64,000 nucleotides of DNA, taken from assembly GCA_902729315.2 (NCBI GenBank), contig LR746272.1, positions 7,087,827 to 7,151,826 of the forward strand, read 5' to 3'. The DNA comes from Spirodela intermedia. Its lineage: Eukaryota > Streptophyta > Magnoliopsida > Alismatales > Araceae. Positions 12,295-24,800 of the stretch are shown piece after piece (positions within the stretch are counted from its first letter, which is position 1; every line of letters starts with the position of its first letter). The notes below the pieces were generated by a model. The model was not told where the DNA came from and ran no database searches. It saw only the letters and a program-made list of their open reading frames with translations. The position numbers were made by a program, and so were the translations under genes.

Positions 12295-13170
12295 TATAAT
12301 ATATAATATATAATATTTAAAGCTGAAGTCTTCAGGCTATCGATTTATTTTGGACGTGATTTTTTGTGGGGTTAATTTGTCTTCGGTCCCCGAAGCAAGC
12401 AGGTTGCCAATCACCGCATCATTTATCGGATAACATTTTACCCCTTGAAAAATTATTAATTGTGACGATAGACTGGTCTTTTTCTCTCGACCAAAGTTTT
12501 GGGGGACCAAAAATACGCAAGAAGAAGGGAAACTTGTTAATAAGCGGGGCTTTACTTTTCAGGGACCGAACAGTAATTAGTCAAAGTGTTCAGGGTTCAT
12601 TTTTATGAGGGAGAGTGACGAAGGGGGGGGGGGAATCCGATAATAATTAAAAGAAACCAAGATTGAAAGGATGCTTCTATTCCAATGACATTTTGGATAT
12701 CAAATATCAAAAATAGAACTTTTTAATTACCTCTGGGATTTTTTTTCTCTATCGTATGTTTAGGGAATTGGAGCATGAGAGAGGGAAGGAGAGAGAGAGA
12801 GAGTGAGAGAGAGAGGGGAGGGAGAGAAAGAGAGAGGGAAGGAGAGAGTGAGAGAGAGAGTGAGAGGGAAGGAGGGGGAGAAAGAGAGAGTGAGAGAAAG
12901 AGAGGGAAGGAGAGAGTGAGAGAAAGAGAGGGAAGGAGGGAGAGAAAGAGAGAGAAGGAAGGAGAGAGTGAGAGAGAGAGAGAGGGAAGGGGAGAGAGAG
13001 AGGTAAGGGGAGAGAGAGAGAGGTAAGGGGAGAGTTGCGATGGAAAAGGAGAGCACGCACGTGCTCTCGACCCCGTGTTTTCTCCCCTCCGTCCAGCTCG
13101 GACTCTCTCCATATCCCTCTGCGAACCAGTCATCACCAACAGACGCGAACGATCCCACGGAGTTTGGGAG
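12193..13170. other. Intergenic region between SINA-like and AIP1
   Basis: AT-rich sequence with an (AAT)n/(ATATA)n tract at 12259-12315 is followed by a long GA-rich array (12776-13030) directly upstream of AIP1. No coding signal is seen apart from low-complexity frames through the array. Confidence 0.6.
12776..13030. repeat. GA-rich array upstream of AIP1
   Basis: About 255 bases almost wholly of GAGA, GGGA and GAAA units end about 140 bases before the AIP1 start codon. It reads as purine on the coding strand and probably lies in the promoter or 5'UTR. GAGA stretches are known targets of plant BPC/GAGA-binding factors; a role here is inferred. Confidence 0.85.
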
Positions 13171-16100
13171 ATGGCGGAGCTCTCGGAGACCTACGCCTGC
13201 GTGCCGACGACGGAACGGGGGCGGGGGATCCTGATCGCCGGCGACCACAAGACGGACTCCATCGCCTACTGCAACGGCCGGTCGGTAATCATCCGGCGTC
13301 TCGACCGCCCCCTCGAGGTCTCCATCTACGGCGAGCACGCCTACACAGCCACTGTTGCCCGTTTCTCTCCCAACGGCGAGTGGGTCGCTTCCGCCGACGT
13401 CTCCGGCACCGTCCGGATCTGGGGGCGCAACGGCGATCGCGCCCTCAAGAACGAGTTCCGGGTCCTCTCCGGCCGCATAGATGACCTCCAGTGGTCTCCC
13501 GATGGGCAGAGGATTGTCGCCTCCGGTGAAGGCAAGGGCAAGTCCTTCGTTCGTGCGTTCATGTAAGCGATAATAGCGATGGTCTTCGGAGCTTTTCGAC
13601 GGCCGCTCCAATTGATCGAGCCTTTCGTTGCAGGTGGGATTCGGGCACCAACGTGGGGGAATTTGACGGGCACTCGAGACGGGTGCTGAGCTGCACATTC
13701 AAGCCAACTAGGCCGTTCCGGATTGTCACCTGTGGCGAGGATTTCCTGGTGAATTTCTACGAGGGCCCGCCGTTCAGATTCAAGCTCTCCCACAGGTTCG
13801 TCTGCAATTTTTAGGAATGATGGTAATCTACCGATGACGATGATGATTTTCAGCTGCCGCTAGTGAAATCATGCTCTTGCTTACTACTCTGATACCCTGA
13901 AAACTAATATCTGCTCATAATCTCGAAGGAACTGTATATCGATTTTTCATTTTTCAATCAGGAAAATTCTCAGCATCTGGAAAATTTTGCCGTCAGGAAA
14001 CCAATCAGATGTGGAGAAAGTTGAGAGATTTCCTCTCGAAACACAGGGCTACATTTTCTGGCTAAACAATTTAAAGGCAATACATAATCTTCGGAGAAGG
14101 AACAGTTAGTTTGACTCTAGAAGCATCCGTATGCAGTTTCATTGATGAATTCAGAGGACATCTCTTCTCCTGATGCTGGGTAGCCCGTAACATGATTTAG
14201 GAAGTACACTTTCTCATAAGTTTCTTCAACCGTCGTCAGAGGTAATCCGTGAAGCAAGGACTGAAGCCCAAGCATAAACTCATCAATATCCCTGCTCAAG
14301 TGGTTATTTGGTCTTCTGAAAGACAAAAAACATTACAGATACCTACTGAAGCCGTCAGAATGCAGAAACGGCTGAAACTGTCAAACACTAGACCCATAAA
14401 TTGGATATTCATTTGTGAAAAAAATCAAAAAAAAATTGTGCCCTGGATAATTGTGCAGCACCATTGGTTACTTTGGGATTCCCTCCTTACCCTTCACATT
14501 TCCATATTCTTTAAAAAGAATTCGTTCATATTGTTAAAGCTATTGGATCGACTACCCAAAATCAGTCAGCTATGAGCGAACTAGGCCCATAAATACTGTC
14601 CTACACGGATTTAATTCTATGTTAATCAATATGTGATTGCTCTAACAGAATCCCTTATAGGAAAGCCTACTGTTTTGTGATTATTTGCGTGGAAAACGCT
14701 AAGAAGTTCTGTTCAGCCCAAGAGCAGCCATCAGTTTTAATATCATGTTAAACTTATTGAGCGGTCAAAGTGAAAATTAATTTGTTGTGACCGGAGTTAA
14801 GTGTATCTTTAGGAGCACATATTTATTTTAATGTTATTTAGTACCGGAATATAATGAAATATGTGAAATAGAAGAACTACTAATTGATGGTTAGATGACT
14901 TTCCGTCCTTTCAATCTGAATGGTCCGGGAGTTTTGCAGCCACTTCCCTGATTTGTGTGGTCTCTACATTTCCTTGGAAGGCTCAAATATTCACTCTTAA
15001 AGTAAATGTTGTGATCATGTTCCAAATTTGGCCATTCTGCCGACCACGTTTGCTGTAGGAGAGGGTGCATTGAAGAACAGTGTAATAGATTTAGTGAAGA
15101 TCTGATGACAAGATGGCATTGCTGCAGAGCTTATGCCCGGTAAATTCAATGGATGATATTCCAAGGGAGATATGTTCTATGTTAGTGGCGTAAGATAGGA
15201 ATTGCAAGCTCCCATGTTCATCTACTCAACAAGTGAATTGAACTCGCTTAAATCCTGTTTGTTTTCTCAATGAATGCTAAGTTCTCATCCCGTATCTTTT
15301 TTTTTTTCCTTGATACATCGTTCTAAGAACATAAAACATTCTGAAATGTCATGCTCCAAATTCTAGTGTAATATCTTATTTTATTCCCTCTTTTCGAGAT
15401 GTTTTCTGTAATTTTTTATGGCTGATTGTGATATTTCTGCTGCTGCACGTGTTAGTTATTGGATCATAGTTTCTTCTCGATTCGTGTCCAGGGAGCATTC
15501 GAATTTTGTCAACTGTGTGAGGTACTCTCCCGACGGTACTAAATTCATCACCGTAAGCTCAGACAAGAAAGGAATAATATATGATGGTAAGACCGGAGAA
15601 AAGATGGGCGAGTTAGCTGGGGAAGATGGCCACAAAGGAAGCATCTATGCAGTTAGCTGGAGTCCTGACAGCAACCAGGTAAACTAGGCATTGATGCAAA
15701 ATTTTACTAGTTTTCCAAATATAGCGTCAAAACCAAAAATTAACCGCAAAATTGAAATTTCCTGACAAAATCCTCAGGTGTTGACCGTTTCTGCTGATAA
15801 GTCAGCAAAAATATGGGAAATAACAGACAGTGGGGGAGGGAAGTTGAAGAGGACGCTGAGCTGTGTGGCGGGCTCGGGCAGCATTGACGACATGCTTGTC
15901 GGCTGTCTCTGGCAGAACGATCATCTTGTGACTGTCTCTCTTGGCGGAACAATCAGCTTGTTCTCAGCCAGCAACCCCAATCAAATGCCCATATCATTTT
16001 CTGGCCACATGAAGAGCGTGAGCTCCTTAGCCTGTTTTCTTCAGGATGGGCAGAAAGCCATTGTCTCCAGCAGCTACGATGGCATTATAATTAGATGGAC

Positions 16101-17191
16101 TCAAGGCGTGGGATTTGGTGGAAAACTGAAAAGGAAGAACACCTCCCAGATCAAGTGCTTCTCTGGTGTCAGGGAAGAATTCATTGTTTCTGGATTTGAC
16201 AACAAGGTTTATATTTTAGTTCTGTCTCATGCTTCTCATACAATTCATGCACTTGGGGTCGCAAATTGTCGTGCATTTCTAATTTCCTGGGTACTTTCGA
16301 GGTTGGTTTCATTCATTCGAGTACCTGCTAAAACTTGAATCTTCATATCATCCATTGAACTTCACATGGCACTTTTTATCTTCTTTTTTATTGTGTGCGA
16401 AATCTCTTGTTTTGGGGTGATGATTTTTCTGATTTATTTTGCAGGTATGGAGGCATTCTTTGTGTGGCGATGAACTCGGAGACTCAGACCCCATCGACGT
16501 TGGCTCCCAACCAAAGGACCTGAGCCTGGCAGCTCAGTCTCCAGAGATTGCCTTGGTCTCGACCGATTCCAATGTCACCGTGCTCCACGGGACAGCTGTT
16601 GTGTCGACCACCAAGCTGGGATTTACTGCGACAGCATCTGCCATTGCGCCTGACGGTAGCAAGGCCATCATTGGTGGGCAGGATGGGAAGCTCCGTGTGT
16701 ACAGCATCCATGGAGGGGTGCTGGCAGAGACTGCCCTCCTCGAGAAGCATCGTGGTCCCATCACTGCGATCCGGTATTCCCCTGATGGTTCCTCCTTCGC
16801 CTCTGCTGATGCCAACCGGGAGGCCGTTGTCTGGGACTGTGTCTCCCTCGAGGTAAGAGTTGACTTTCCACGTCTGGTCATAGAAACGTCGAGCAATCGG
16901 AGTTTTCTGCTGATTACGGTCAAATTCCAGGTGAAGCTGAAGAACATGCTGTACCACACCGCGCGGATAAATTGCCTGGCGTGGTCGCCAGATGGGAGCA
17001 TGGTGGCGACTGGCTCGCTGGACACCTGCGTCATTGTCTATGAGGTGAGCAAGCCAGCGTCCAGCCGGATAACCATAAAGGGTGCTCACTTGGGAGGGGT
17101 TTGTGGCCTGGCCTTCAGCGACAAGGACAGCCTGGTCAGCTCCGGTGAGGATGCCTGCATTCGCGTCTGGAGGTTGACTCCACCATCGTGA
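13171..17191 (+). CDS. AIP1: Actin-interacting protein 1 (WD40 double propeller)
   Basis: Six exons (13171-13562, 13634-13795, 15492-15678, 15778-16206, 16445-16852, 16931-17191) join in frame to 612 residues, close to the usual plant length of about 610. WD-repeat blades recur throughout: [15 protein letters not shown] with [70 protein letters not shown] and CIRVWRL at the end. AIP1 forms two seven-bladed propellers and works with ADF/cofilin to disassemble actin filaments in the cytoplasm, supporting tip growth and cell expansion. The ATG at 13171 ([12 protein letters not shown]) matches the conserved start of the family. Intron 2 is by far the largest (about 1.7 kb). Identity is firm. Confidence 0.95.
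13796..15491 (+). other. AIP1: Large intron 2 of AIP1
   Basis: This 1.7-kb AT-rich intron holds no exon needed by the protein. On the minus strand, 14117-14326 is an open frame of 69 codons that I do not recognise. No terminal repeats or transposase-like motifs are seen. Confidence 0.7.
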
Positions 17192-18835
17192 AGTTGTCTG
17201 AGATGGGTGGGTGTCTCTCTGGCGAGGCAGCTGCCCTCGAGAAGGCCTTCTTTTTTGTTCAAGATCGTTGAATGGTAGTTTGCTGCTAGTATGATCTGCA
17301 GTGCTAGTGGTCGACAGAATGAAAGGTGGCGCCGCCGCATGTTGCCGCCACTCCAGCTATCCGGCCAGCCATGATGCCCCCGAGAACAGAGTTCTCGGGT
17401 GTGTGCTTGCTGTCGTCTCCCCCCTGTATCATGAATGGTAATCTCTGCGCTTGGGCTTTCTTTCACCAGGTTTCTTTTTGTATGGTCAAAAGGATGCAAA
17501 GAAGAAGAGGAAAGAGAATGTTGAGTGTGACTGCCCACTTAGTCTTCATTTTCTTATGATGTTGATAATCTTGCCCTCAGTAGTGACGGACCCCTGTATA
17601 TTATTTTCTGGACATAAATTAGTTGAAGTCTAGTGAGCCCTGGCCAAATAATTATCATACTTTCAGCTATCTTACCATTATTTGACCATTATTTTTAGGT
17701 CAAAGCGTGTTCCATTGTCATGCATTTGTAATAATCAAACACTGCACGATCAAACATAGATTTTAGTTGAATTAAGGGTACTTAGTTCCAAGATCTCTCC
17801 CATTTTTGGATAAATGGCTTATAGCGGCAAATAAATTAATGAAATATTTCATAGAAAAGGGTTTTTCAAAAGATAGGAATGATATATGAGGTGTTCTTTC
17901 CCTTTATGAGAATCAGGAGCTTTATTTTTCAATGATTGATGAAATAAGCAAGCGATTTCTCAAGAACATATGATGATGATACTGAGCCTCGCGCTGTTAA
18001 TTCGTCTATGAGTTTTGACGACGATCACAACATCATGTACATACTCGTTTGAAAAAATATGGAGTTATGAAGAGATTAAATGCCATTTGTGTGGTTGATC
18101 TCAGAAGCACACAAACAGACGTGTTACGTGGCTACACAAACAGCTGATCTCTGCATCAGCTGGCAGAGCATCCAGTGGATTGGCTAATCAGTAGTAAGTA
18201 GATCACCACAGAATGGGACACAGTGGGCTCGATTGGCGGACTGCCCAGCACCACAGAAAGAAGGACCGTCCACTCTGTCTCTCCGCTAGAAATAAAGACC
18301 ACTTAATAATAAATAAAATGGGCACATAATCTCGATGTTCTTCGTAATCTCGCTGTTCGTGAAGGGAGAAGTGGTCGACGGTCGGAGAAGTAAGGAGGCA
18401 GACAAAGGGGGGGAATGGGGAGGCGGAAGAAGAGCGAAGGGTTCAGAGCCGCCGTCGCGTGCATCTGATTAGCTTGAGAAAAGGGAGTCTTTTGAGCCTT
18501 AAAAATCGATGTTCTCGAAGGAAAAACCTGATAATTAAGTAGATATTTTATAGCTTGAGGCTGATGAAGGGTATTTAGTTTATGAAAGATGGGGGTAATG
18601 CCGTGGGTTTGGGAATAATTGTATTATTTTTTTATAAGAACATCATCTGGGAAATAATTCTGATTTGAATGGGAATGAGAGAGAGTCGGTGCCGCCCTCC
18701 ACTCGTCTCCTCGGGGCTCCTCCTCCATACCGCGCCCTGTCTCAGTTGCAGAGTGATTTACGGGTGGTCCAAGTCCCCAGCTTCTCTTCTTCACTCTTTC
18801 GCGCACCAAGAGTGGGGATTACTGCCGAGGTCCAC
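17192..18835. other. AIP1 3' region and AAR2 upstream region
   Basis: AT-rich spacer of 1.6 kb. The first 400 bases are probably the AIP1 3'UTR. Nothing else is recognised until the GC-richer leader of AAR2 from about 18690. Confidence 0.55.
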
Positions 18836-21800
18836 ATGGACCAGGAGAACGCCTTAGAGCTGGTGAAAAAGGGGGCCACCCTACTCCTCCTTGACGTCCC
18901 GCCATTCACCCTCTTCGGCATCGACACTCAGGTACGAGGAAGATGAGAGAAAGGAAGAAAAAACGTAAACAAAAGAAGAAGCTGTCGTCTTTTCCTGCTG
19001 CTTGAATTATGCCTATCTGTTTGAATGATAACGGGCAATCTTACAGTGTTGTCGAGGGCGGTATCCAATTGGTCCTTCGCAATTCACATGCTTCGTCTAG
19101 GTTCTGTTCATGTTTTAGTGGCCAAACCAGAGAGCTGCCCTTCCACGAAAATATTATTGTCGTGAGATTCTAGTCTCCCTTGCAGAACAAATTACCATTG
19201 GACGTTGTAGTTCCATTGGAAAATGTAATGGAGGGATCATTCTCTTCATATCTGTGTTTTCCCGTTATTTCTTTATCATCTGAACGAACTGGATCAGCGG
19301 GCACCAACGAGCTTGTAGATATGCGGAATCATCTTCTAAGACCATGCCATAGTGAAGGAGAGCACCTGGGCCCGAGGTGCCCTTGTAAACAATGAGAAAT
19401 AAAGATGAAAGCCACCGGCGAAGGAAGCATCCCTTTGCTGACTGTCTGGCTTTTGCTCCCAGAATCAAAATTTCTGTGGTGATGCTTCATGATGCACAAA
19501 TGTCTGGAGTTTCTGACCAACCTGGATTCCATTGGAGTTTTACATTTGATCACGATCTTTATATCATTCCTTTCTTAGTTTTAACAGATTTCCCCCCCAG
19601 TAAGAATCTTAGATATGGCGATTACTAACATTTTATCATGTATGAGTCCTACGAAACTATTCTCTTGCTGTTGACCAAACTGTTTCATGAACATTATGCG
19701 TAGTTTTCCCGTGAAAATTGATCAATATTGTTCATAATTCAGATGCAATTCGTTAAATCAACAGGTACCTTAAGTCGTTGACAAGTGTTTGCGTTGTATT
19801 TGATCTGTATTTTATTTTCATTTTTATATCCTTCGTTTTAATTTCTGGTCTTCTCATTCTTTGCAGATTTCCTTTTTCTGTAGCAACATGGTTTCGCTTT
19901 TATATTTTAATAACGAACCTTTATGTTGTCGTTTTGTTTACATAGATGTTCTCGGTAGGACCTTTGTTCAAGGGTATAAAGATGATCCCTCCTGGACCAC
20001 ATTTTATATATTACAGTCCTGCAAACAGGTTAGCCTAATTTCTACCCAGTTCATTCAAATTTTTTTTTACTCGCCACTCATGAAGTTTAATTATTTTGGA
20101 TCCTCTCGGACTCTATCTGCCAGATAAACGTTTGGAAAAATTGTGTATTTGTTTAAACTGCCTAAATATGTTGATGTTTTAATTTATTTTATTTTAAAGT
20201 GTTAATGCTGAGCAAATGCAAGCTATGAAAACTGGGTCTAAAGCAATGAGCGCCACCTAGATATGGATGGCAAGGTACATTTCTTGGTGTAGGATATTGT
20301 AAGGGCATTGGTTGAAAGACGGGTGTTTTTTTTTTTTGGATCTTGCCTAAGATGACCCAATGTCTGATGCGAGTACTCATTCTAACCAGGCATTTGGAAG
20401 AATAAAAATGCTCCTGAGTTTGTTCAGCAATGTGAAGGATGAGGGATAACTTGTTGTAGTTGCTATTAATCAGAGAGGTAACATTGTGCTTGGGAAGATT
20501 CCAACAAGAGTACTCTGTTTCATGGTTCCCATTAGTCAGAGGCGTAGGTGCCTTCATCTCTTACATTTTCGGTCTCTTCCCATCAAGAAAAATGGAGTAT
20601 AGTATTTATTGGATTTGCACCATGGATTATATTTTTTTGCCCCTTTCAAGTGTAACAGTCTGGTGAGGATGCAGAAGTGCAGATAAATCTTTGTTATCTG
20701 AAAGTCAGAGGAGCAATTCATCCCTGCTTTATTTCCCCTTTAAAGGGAAGATATGGATCTTCTACAACAAATGACGCTGGTGACTCAGAGTCATATTTAT
20801 GGTTTTTCATTCTAAGACAGGTTCTTCTAAGGCCCACGATATTCATTTTAAAACTGGAGTGTAATCATTGGTTTAAATGTGGTTGCAAGTGATTAACACA
20901 AGATGAGTCATTTAATCTTCACGTGCATAGGATATGTTCTGTAGACTGGTTCTTTTTTGCTGAAAGTATATAGGAGATACTCCTGCCTCTCCTGAGGACA
21001 AATGATCACTGATAGCAGAAGGCTTTAATTATACTACTTTCTTTATTCAGTATCCAAGATGGTCTTCTAACAAAAAACATTAAGCCTGTTCATTATTTCA
21101 TCTGTCTGGTGACTGTATGGTCAATGCTTTCACCTGTGACTGTATATTTTAAACGGATATATATTGTTATTTACTGTATTCTCTCACAGGGACGGTAATG
21201 AGTTTTCTCCAATCATCGGCTTCTTCATCTTTACATCTCCGTCAGAGGTAATTATTTTTTTCATTCTTACTTACTATATTTTTATGAATTTACGATCATA
21301 TAATCTTTTATAACATTGGTGTGTATCATTTATATTGGAACGAATTTACTAGCCAAGTAACACTAGGATTCATCAGCGTCTGACTAGGATTAGACCAAAC
21401 TTGATCGGATCTGATATGATATGATGCAATGCTAGAGACGGTTCGAATAAGACCACTCTCCTTTTTAATTCATGACAATAGGTTAGGTTAGTTGAGTCCA
21501 TCAAATCAAATTAGCTTGTTTCTCTAGAAATGATTGCAGCATCGAATCTCCCTGAAGCAAACATCAATTGCTTTTATTGGAATCATTAGGATATAAGCCA
21601 CCGGATCTAAAAATGGATTGCAGGAATTAGGCTGGTCCTAGAGAAAATGAAGTAACATGGACTCAGTTTGGAACTTTAAACCACTGTGGGTAAAGAGTGC
21701 AACTCTTGCCTGATGTGTGGAAATCTGTGATGTATTCTTATTAGTTGTGGTTACATTTTGTACACTTCCATTGAACATTCTGACCCTTACAACATAGCCC

Positions 21801-24800
21801 TGTTTCCTCCCTCGTGTCCTTCCAGTTATGTCAATAAACATTGTGCCATAGAAAATGGAAGCTTTGAACTATAAGGGGCTGACAGAAGACTTCTCATTTA
21901 AGATCTTTCGCACAAACATATAGTATTTCTACCACATATTCCTCTTGCTATGTTCATATATGTTTTTTCCTTCCCAATTTATCTTGGCAATTAAGATTGA
22001 AAGAAATCTTCCTCTGTAATTTGGTGGCCTCTTATATTTCCAGGCTTCTTTTTTCTTGTACGCGACCTTTACAGTTACCTATTGGAAGATAATCTGATTT
22101 TATCCTAGGTGTTGCATTCAGTTGTACAATTCATGAGCCAAAGCTAGCTTGGATATCTGAGCCATAGACCTCGTCCCAAATACACATCATAGAACATAAA
22201 TCTTTATGATTGCCGGGTGAGATCCAACTTGAGGAACAAACATCATCTAATTTGAACCTTTAGCCATGGATATAGAAACGACATCAACTAATGTGAGTGC
22301 ACTGTTGATGATTGATTCCACGTGTTGGAATGTTTTGGTTCATTAATATGATGAAGAGAAATTGAATAATCTCTAGGTTTAGTACATTCATTTACTTTGC
22401 CATGAAAGAGAATACTTCATATCATGGTTGTCATTTGGTATGCATATTGGCAGAAAATATTTTTAATTGTCCTATCAAAATTTATCGATGCTTGGATTTA
22501 ACGTTTTCCATCTTGCAACTGCCACAGGTCGTTGTCTTTAAATGGCACCCGCAGGAGGAACACCTGGTCAAACTCTCAGAAGAAGAGGTCTCTTCTTATT
22601 GGTTCCTCGTTTTTCATGTTTCATAAATATCTTCTGGTATTAAGCTCCGTAAACCTGGCCTTGATGCTAGCCCTCGGGTGGGCTGGAGTCACATGACGCC
22701 TCGTACCTATCTTCTCTTGATTGTGAGCCCATTTAGGCTTTAAAATTTTCTACCTTAGACCTTGAAATTAGAGTTCCGGAAAAGGGCATGGATAATTTTT
22801 GAACCACGGTTTCCTATGTAATATGTCACATAAAGAGATTAAACCCTGAAGATCATTTTTTTCTTCATTCTATGAATGATTTTTTATTTTTTTGTAACTA
22901 CACAAAGTCCACTGTGTGAAAGCATCAAGTGCGAGGCCTGTGCTGAACCAGCATACAGCTTTTGCGAAGTCTGATTCTGCATACTGACGTTTGAAATAAC
23001 TGTAGGGTCCACAACCCATTCAAACCGTCAACTACTTGCTGATTCATAGCTGCTAAATTATATGGATAATGATTTGAAACTTCGGAAATCAACTCAACAG
23101 TCTCAAATAGCCGTTTAGATTCATTAAAAATTGTGGAATTCGTTGTCTTTCAGCTTTTGTATCTTTCCACTTGAGAAATTTCAGGACTCTGGGTTGTTCA
23201 CTACAATTCAATGACATTGGGGGTACATCATGTGCCTTTATCTCCATATACACAGAAACTAAACGATAAATTTTCCCAACTCGATTCTGTGAGTTTTCTA
23301 ATCGTCATGATATATTGTTGGCGTTTTGAGTATGCTTTCTAATTGCTGAGAGATTATGGCCTCTCAAAGGGTTGAGTTGATTGTGCATGTAGGGTTCACT
23401 AACTATTCTTCCTGTGATCGTCTACCTAATCTATGGAAGCTCTTCTTCAGCTTGATATGCATTTTTGGTCTTAACCTTTTGAACAATGACAATACACTGA
23501 CTTTAATGCTGCATTTTGACATAAAACGTAAACTATGAACCAATTTAGTTAAAATTTTCTTCCTATGCTGTTGTTAGAATTGAAATTTCTTCCGTTGTTT
23601 CACCTTTCTTCGTGAGTATCTCATCAGAATCTACGACTTTTGATTTTCATTTCTATTGTTTCGGTTGATGGAAAAATGATTGGTTGAAGATAATTTATGT
23701 TTTCTATTAGGGATTGGTTAGCTTCCTCCGTCAATTTTCTGGGTGCTTTTTTTTCGGGGAGGGGTGGGATTGATCTTTGACTCTTGTTTCCTGAGATGAC
23801 TCCACACACAAACTGCTGTATGGGGTTGGGCTTGTGTAATATTTCTGAGAAATTCTTCACGCTGTATATCCATTCGGAAAAAAGGATCTGTTTCATGTCA
23901 AGAATAATATATCACGGATTTTTTTCGCTTTTGTGGGATGATGGATATGTCAACCGTTGGTGAAAATTGACAACCATCAGAGGAAAATATACAGAGAAGC
24001 CTTCTTAAAATAACTCATATCTATTCACTCTTTGGGACAATGTCGATTTGACGTGCCGCCTATTCTCAGCCAATGTTTCTCCCTTACCGTTAGCTGGCCA
24101 AAGACGACGATCTCAGACTCTTGATGGGATTCATAAGGTTGCCAATGTCGATTTTTTACTCTTTAAATTCCCAGAAAGTTAATAAATTATGCCATCTTTG
24201 GATTTCAGTTTGTTTTATAATGTGAATGGAAGAGACTTTCTACCGTTGTTTTAGTATATTGGGAGCTTCTTATCCAGAAAAACCATATAATTACTATCTT
24301 TGATAGAGCAGCTAATATGTGAAGGCCATTATATTCACCGGAGTTCTCTTGCTTTATGCAGGAAGGACGATATTCTGAAGCAGTGAAGAATCTGGAGTTT
24401 GATCGCAACCTTGGGCCGTATGCTCTGAAGCACTTTGGAGAATGGAAACAAATCTCAAATTACATCACAAAGGATACAGTGGATAGGCTTGGTAATTATT
24501 TCTAATGTCGAAGAGCTATCAAGAGGATTGTTAATTATATTTACTTGAGTTCAAGTCATTAGTATGTGATGAGAAATTAGCTTTTAGGTCTTTTTTAAGT
24601 TGTGTAATGCGACTGTCAAATATATAGCTTGTATGAGGTTAGCTTAAGAATCTGAGGGCTTTTCTGTCTTTAGCTCTGTTTTTAATGACTTGTTGTTTTT
24701 ATCCTTTGTGCCTCTCTCTTATTGTAGGAGTATTTTTCTGTTGTAGTCTTTCCATAGTTTTCCCTATGTATGAAAAGATTGGGAGGAGACGACTGACCTA

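Noticed and set aside
12723-13698. Minus-strand frame of 312 codons over the AIP1 first exon
   Set aside because: It is the shadow of AIP1 exon 1 and 2 continued through the GA array; the plus-strand WD40 match is clear.
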